Source of the DNA: Clusia tigrina | Lineage: Eukaryota > Arthropoda > Insecta > Diptera > Clusiidae | Assembly: GCA_920105625.2 (NCBI GenBank) | Contig: OV050031.1 | Span: 229,200,194-229,264,193 of the forward strand | Direction of reading: 5' to 3' | DNA length: 64,000 nt | Shown here: positions 61,784 through 64,000 of the stretch, piece by piece | Layout: every line of letters starts with the position of its first letter | How positions within the stretch are numbered: position 1 is the stretch's first letter | Made by a program: the position numbers and the translations under genes | Notes under the pieces: generated by a model | The model's input: the letters and a program-made list of their open reading frames with translations, nothing else | Databases searched by the model: none | What the model was told of the DNA's origin: nothing

Positions 61784-62269
61784 ACATGAAACGCAAGGAC
61801 GACGCACAGGACGGAGAAGTGGGCATGGCAAACACAATTCAAAGCACGCAGAAGCTGCATTTTAAGGACATCAGCACCTCGATTTGCCTGTGTTTGCAAT
61901 AATAACATAAACTTAAAAAAAAATTAATAAGCCCGGCACCGTTCCAATTAAAAAACACGAATTTAGCAAAATTGCTACAAAAAACGAAAAAAAAACAAAA
62001 TTAAATTAAAATTTTGAAGAAATTATGGAAGAGTGAACTACGATTAAACGGAGTGAGGATGAGTTTCAGCACATTTGGATTCAAGGGTTACGCCGCCTGT
62101 ATTTGTTTGGCTTGTGTTCGCTTGTGTTTTCATTAAAAATTCTATTTAGTTTTCCTCTGAGCGTGTGTAACTCGACGAATTCCAGTGCTGCATGGGGCTG
62201 GATTATCTTTAAAGCATTTGAAAACTATTTTTACTAAAACAAATTGCAAAATTAATTAAAATATTTGAA

Positions 62270-62275
62270 AATAAA
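62270..62275 (+). terminator. Crz: Poly(A) signal AATAAA of corazonin
   Basis: First AATAAA after the corazonin stop codon, 487 nt downstream. An earlier variant, ATTAAA, occurs several times between 61948 and 62140 and could be used instead. Confidence 0.5.
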
Positions 62276-64000
62276 CGCAAAGAAACTACAATTGAACGCA
62301 TTTTCGTGCATACATTTGCATTGTTGAATGGTGGGTGTGGCAAAGTGGCAGTCACAAAAATGGTACTCCTGATATATACTTGAGGGAGACGCTCTGAAAT
62401 TCTGGCGTCTGTAAGACTCTCTTGCTTACCAAGAGAATTATGAGGACATCATGGGCTTAGATGAAGTAATTCTCAATTGAGAATGTGAAATTTAATTGCT
62501 CGGAAGGTGTACTTGGAGTGCTTACGGACTTAGGAAGTCAAATAAATATTCCCACACGTGTTTAGGTTTTCGCTGCACACCCACAAATGTCGTTGTGGAG
62601 ATTGGTCTCAAGAATAACTTAATTCGTTCCCGGTTTAAGTTTTGTACCTCTGTTTGCAATAGCTTATTTTTTATTAAATCCACCCACATTCTTCACCCAT
62701 AACTTCCCTAAAGATATCCTTTCATTTACTTTCGTATTGAATAAAGCCGAGATATCCGTCTATTTACTTTCGTATTGAATAGAGGCAGATATAATTTTTT
62801 TTACCTTCGTATTGACTAAAGCCAGTTCGACATCTCACGCTGGGAAGCATCTATGTGCCTCACCTTAGTAAGGCTGGATGCAATCATTCGTTGAAATGTT
62901 TTCGATGAGACCATGTTTGCTACAAAATTTTGCTGCTCACCCAATTCGGGACGATGAGATTAACTTAAAAGGTTGCTTGAATTCTGATCTTTTGTTGGAA
63001 CGAATGTATATAGGAAACCTTCATTCACACTTTTTCTGAAATTAGGAAATGTCTCAGATTTTACATTCCTCTTCCAATATATATTGAAATATTTCGGCAT
63101 GAATCTTCTCCAGGGAGAGGGAAAGCAACTGTGTATGTGTGTGTAGGTATTAATCCTGATTTATACAAACACCCAAAAGCATTTTATACGATCCGCCGGT
63201 GTGACTGGAACTGGTATGCTTCCTTCCAAATGCACATAGTTGGTCATTGGAAGTATTTTTCCATTCGATAGGAGTGCGATCAAAACTTTTAAGTCATCAT
63301 CACCACTCTCTCCCGACTCACAAACACCTAATAAAGTTCATCTGCAGATCTCTGCTGAGTACAGCAACTTTTTGTTGGGTGGTGCCCCGGGTTGGATCAG
63401 TGAAAAATTTCCAAAATTTATAAATAAAGTGTTTCAAATGAACTCACATTTATTTGATGCATACGGTTGAGAAAAGGCCGGGTAAGGGAGCGTAACTACT
63501 CATAAAACATTCATAATGGGTATGAATGCTTCAATCGAATTATTTGAGGGTGCGTTTGCGTTCCAGGGGATTACACGGACGCGGCTGCCTCGAAGGAGCA
63601 ACGTAATTGCGCATTTATGATAAATGCTTGGCATTTAGATGCGAAAATGTTGTCTTTGTTATTATTGCCGCTCTGGTTCGTGGACGTCTGCACAGTGCCA
63701 CTTGCTTGTGCAGCTTATTAAAATTGTTGTAATGTTGCGGCATTAATAAAAACCCTGCGAAAGGCAAAAGAATCATGTTTGGCAGGAAGTCCCATAGCGT
63801 CACTGGCTTCCTCCTGAGGGGATGCTTAAGGTATCTTTAAGTTAATTGGATACTTTGTCTCTAACATTGCAATTGAGTGCCTCAGCAGTTAAGTAGCTAA
63901 TTGCAAATTCGTACAACCGCATTAGCGATACACCTGCCTAACTGCCCAAATTCATTGCCACAGAACAGTCCGACGAGGACCTGTCTGCTAACGTTGACGA
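62276..64000. other. Right flank without recognised gene
   Basis: Apart from a 38-bp tandem repeat at 62724-62825 I see nothing I can name. Short open frames (up to 76 codons at 63240-63470) do not resemble known proteins. Confidence 0.6.
62724..62825. repeat. 38-bp tandem repeat, three diverged copies
   Basis: ATTTACTTTCGTATTGAATA occurs at 62724 and 62762; a third diverged copy (TTACCTTCGTATTGACTAAA) starts at 62801. The period is about 38 bp. Confidence 0.9.

Noticed and set aside
1..64000. tRNA or rRNA genes, CRISPR arrays, bacterial-type operons
   Set aside because: None seen; tRNA B-box-like strings were looked for by eye without a credible cloverleaf, and the DNA is clearly eukaryotic.

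Overview
The window looks like nuclear DNA of a higher fly (Diptera, Brachycera). It has AT-rich non-coding DNA, short introns with GT/AG borders, poly-Asn/His/Ser runs in proteins, and a corazonin precursor carrying the fly peptide QTFQYSRGWTN. A tephritid fruit fly is my guess from overall feel; the sequence does not settle the genus.

Layout. 1-3531: no gene recognised. 3532-7273 (+) and 7629-11304 (-): two CFAP58-type ciliary/flagellar coiled-coil genes, tail to tail, 355 bp between stop codons. Both are split into 11 coding exons and several exon sizes match exactly, so they are ancient paralogs. 13023-45783 (-): LST2 (lateral signaling target protein 2, FYVE zinc finger). Exons 2-5 lie at 13023-16514, while the first coding exon (12 codons) lies at 45748-45783. 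One intron of about 29.2 kb therefore explains the long gene-free stretch 16515-45747, which holds simple repeats, a three-copy 186-bp tandem repeat, a retrotransposon fragment and two perfect CRE palindromes. 45784-51109: intergenic, with an unidentified possible LST2 5' leader, a broken mariner transposon and a second non-LTR retrotransposon tail. 51110-55528 (+): an intact SLC46-type MFS transporter gene (11 exons, 597 aa). 57094-59582 (+): a decayed tandem copy of it that has lost exons 4-6. Between the two copies, near 55770-55834, is a hammerhead-ribozyme-like sequence that seems to lack part of its core. 60305-62275 (+): the corazonin neuropeptide gene, with TATA box, initiator, 5'-UTR intron, two coding exons and poly(A) signal. 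61784-64000: 3' UTR, then unannotated DNA with a short tandem repeat.

Function. The genes belong to separate processes: sperm flagellum/cilium assembly (CFAP58 pair), endosomal control of receptor signalling (LST2), solute transport (SLC46) and neuroendocrine signalling (corazonin). I see no operon-like or pathway clustering. Exon borders were read by eye from splice consensus, reading-frame continuity and remembered family sequence; no alignment or transcript data were available.
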